The translations under genes were made by a program, and so were the position numbers. Below the pieces are notes generated by a model, which did not search any database, was not told the origin of the DNA, and worked only from the letters and a program-made list of their open reading frames with translations. DNA of 44,653 nucleotides, from contig JAQVQU010000004.1 of NCBI GenBank assembly GCA_028701415.1, positions 1 through 44,653 on the forward strand, given 5' to 3'. Origin of the DNA: Clostridia bacterium (GTDB lineage Bacteria; Bacillota; Clostridia; Christensenellales; DTU072). Shown here piece after piece: positions 43,297 to 44,653 of this stretch. The stretch's first letter is position 1. The number at the start of each line of letters is the position of its first letter.

Positions 43297-44478
43297 ATGG
43301 CATCAGTAAATAAAAATTATCTTAATTTAAAAGAAAACTATTTATTTTCAGATATCGCTAGAAAAATTAAAAAATATAGCACCGATAATCCCGTGGAAAA
43401 AATAATAAAGATGGGAATTGGGGATGTAACGTTACCTCTTCCGCTTGTTGCAGTTAAAGCAATGCAGGATGCTTCTCAGGAAATGGGCGACAAGAATACT
43501 TTCAGGGGTTATGGAGATGAACAGGGCTATATCTTTCTTCAAAATGCCATCCAAAACTATTATTTTAGCAACTCTAAGGTAAGTATTGATTTGGATGAAA
43601 TATTTATTTCTGATGGTGCAAAAAGTGATATCGGGAATTTTTCAGAGTTGTTTTCTAATGACAATTTAATAGTAATTCCCGATCCAGTATATCCAGTATA
43701 TTTGGATAGTAACATAATGCTAGGAAGAGATATTCGTTTGGTAAATGGAAATAAGGAAAATTTTTTCCTCCCTTTGCCTTCACCTGATTTAAAAGGAGAC
43801 GTTATTTATTTATGCTCTCCCAACAACCCTACGGGCTCTGTATATTCCTATGAACAATTAAAAATATGGGTAGATTATGCTTTAAATAATAATTCAATTA
43901 TTCTTTTTGATAGTGCTTATGAAGCTTTTATTTCTGATAATAGTCTACCTAGATCTATTTTCCAAATTGAAAATGCCAAGAAATGTTGTGTTGAGTTTTG
44001 TTCTTTAAGTAAAACTGCTGGGTTTACCGGAACAAGGTGCGGATATACTATAGTTCCCAAAGAGCTAAGATTAGATGGTCTCTCGATAAATAATATGTGG
44101 CGGAGAAGACAAACAACCAAATATAATGGAACTTCATATATAATACAAAGAGGAGCACAAGCTATTTTTTCCGAGGAAGGAATTGAACAATGCAGGAAGA
44201 ATATAGATTATTATCGTAAAAATGCTATGGTAATTTCTGATACCCTAGATGAAATTGGAATATGGTTTACTGGGGGCATTAATTCACCTTATATTTGGCT
44301 TGAATGTGGACGAGATAGTTGGGATTTTTTTGATTTTTTATTAAAAAAAGCTAATGTAGTAGGAACACCAGGGAGCGGATTTGGTAAATGTGGAGAGGGT
44401 TTCTTTCGTCTTACTGCTTTTAACAGTTACGAAAACACTTGTATTGCAATGGAAAGGATAAAAAAGCTCTTTCAATAG
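43297..44478 (+). CDS. dapL: LL-diaminopimelate aminotransferase
   Basis: PLP enzyme that converts tetrahydrodipicolinate to LL-diaminopimelate in one step, for lysine and peptidoglycan. 393 aa. Characteristic blocks are IKMGIGDVTLPLP near 37, FRGYGDEQGY near 68, YLCSPNNPTGSVY near 170, FDSAYEAFI near 205 and the PLP lysine motif CSLSKTAGFTGTRCGYT near 232. AAGGTGG at 43286-43292 favours ATG 43297; an adjacent ATG at 43294 would be too close. It is the last gene before a promoter and the cut-off gene. The dapL route is found in some Clostridia, cyanobacteria, Chlamydia and plants. Confidence 0.94.
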   Translation: MASVNKNYLNLKENYLFSDIARKIKKYSTDNPVEKIIKMGIGDVTLPLPLVAVKAMQDASQEMGDKNTFRGYGDEQGYIFLQNAIQNYYFSNSKVSIDLDEIFISDGAKSDIGNFSELFSNDNLIVIPDPVYPVYLDSNIMLGRDIRLVNGNKENFFLPLPSPDLKGDVIYLCSPNNPTGSVYSYEQLKIWVDYALNNNSIILFDSAYEAFISDNSLPRSIFQIENAKKCCVEFCSLSKTAGFTGTRCGYTIVPKELRLDGLSINNMWRRRQTTKYNGTSYIIQRGAQAIFSEEGIEQCRKNIDYYRKNAMVISDTLDEIGIWFTGGINSPYIWLECGRDSWDFFDFLLKKANVVGTPGSGFGKCGEGFFRLTAFNSYENTCIAMERIKKLFQ

Positions 44479-44563
44479 GGGATAAATTCAACCTTCTTTT
44501 TTTAAGTATTTTTTTAATTTATTTTTCTAATAAATGAAGCATATTGTTTAATTGTTTCATTGT

Positions 44564-44592
44564 TTGTTTGTGTTATCCGAGTGTGATATAAT
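44564..44592 (+). promoter_or_regulatory. Extended -10 sigma-A promoter for the right-edge gene
   Basis: TTGTTT at 44564-44569, 17 bases and TATAAT at 44587-44592, with TGA just before the -10 box (extended -10 form). Transcription would start near 44599 and give a leader of about 28 bases. The 148-base gap after dapL is very T-rich but holds no clear hairpin terminator. Confidence 0.7.
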
Positions 44593-44626
44593 TATATTCA
44601 ATATTAAATTGGTCGAAAGGTGAAAA

Positions 44627-44653
44627 ATGAATGATTTTTGGGCGAAGCCGCAT
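44627..44653 (+). CDS. Start of a truncated gene, unknown product
   Basis: An ATG at 44627 follows AGGTG at 44618-44622 and an extended -10 promoter. Only nine codons remain before the window ends: MNDFWAKPH. Tryptophan plus the AKP triplet is reminiscent of the first residues of some Cas3-type HD nuclease-helicases, but nine residues cannot support a family call. It is transcribed independently from dapL. Confidence 0.5.

Noticed and set aside
1..44653. CRISPR arrays, insertion sequences, prophage, tRNA and rRNA genes.
   Set aside because: I saw no regularly spaced repeats, transposase or phage-like proteins, and no tRNA-like cloverleaf or rRNA sequence; intergenic gaps are all under 300 bases.

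Overview
This is an AT-rich window (about one third G+C by eye) from a low-GC Gram-positive bacterium, most likely a Clostridia-type member of the Bacillota. The evidence is gene order. Four blocks match the well-known Bacillus/Clostridium backbone: rnc-smc-ftsY-ylxM-ffh-rpsP-khpA-rimM-trmD-rbgA-rnhB-rplS, topA-trmFO-hslV-hslU, lepA-hemW-hrcA-grpE-dnaK-dnaJ-prmA-rsmE-mtaB, and dnaG-sigA-nif3. LL-diaminopimelate aminotransferase (dapL) and a Cys-rich HisRS also fit an anaerobic Clostridia-like lineage. No rRNA gene is present, so the taxon cannot be fixed further. TGA, TAA and TAG are all used as stops.

Layout: (1) 1-10250: tail of rnc, then smc-ftsY from its own promoter, then a second promoter before ylxM-ffh. 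This continues as a tightly packed run (many 1-11 nt overlaps) of ribosome, tRNA-modification and ribosome-assembly genes to rnhB. rplS has its own promoter and a possible structured leader, and ends in a strong hairpin terminator. (2) 10261-12618: a large membrane protein, probably a GT-C (Gpi18-like) glycosyltransferase with an N-terminal lipoprotein-type signal and an extracytoplasmic beta-sandwich-like domain. It is the least conventional gene in the window. (3) 12690-21081: topA, trmFO, hslVU, hisS, aspS; xerC and codY, which belong to the Bacillus version of this locus, are missing. (4) 21074-24780: an RseC-like membrane redox protein, a thioredoxin-like protein with a WCNQC active site, glyA, a cysteine desulfurase and an IscU/NifU scaffold. 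(5) 24788-35406: lepA, hemW, then the heat-shock operon behind a consensus sigma-A promoter and a degenerate CIRCE operator. (6) 35406-38459: a HIT protein and a fused ABC ATPase-permease, closed by a bidirectional terminator that faces rpsU, the only minus-strand gene seen. (7) 38979-44478: dnaG-sigA-nif3-zinc-ribbon protein-dapL. (8) 44479-44653: an extended -10 promoter and the first nine codons of a new gene.

Most of the window is core information processing: protein targeting (FtsY, Ffh, YlxM), translation (S16, L19, S21, HisRS, AspRS, LepA), rRNA/tRNA modification (RimM, TrmD, TrmFO, RsmE, MtaB, PrmA), chromosome maintenance (SMC, TopA, DnaG, RNase HII), proteostasis (HslVU, GrpE-DnaK-DnaJ, HrcA) and Fe-S supply that feeds radical-SAM enzymes such as MtaB and HemW. 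I did not find a convincing undescribed system. The best leads are the lipoprotein-like GT-C protein, the RseC/thioredoxin/Fe-S cluster, the long perfect hairpin inside mtaB, and the cut-off gene at the right edge.
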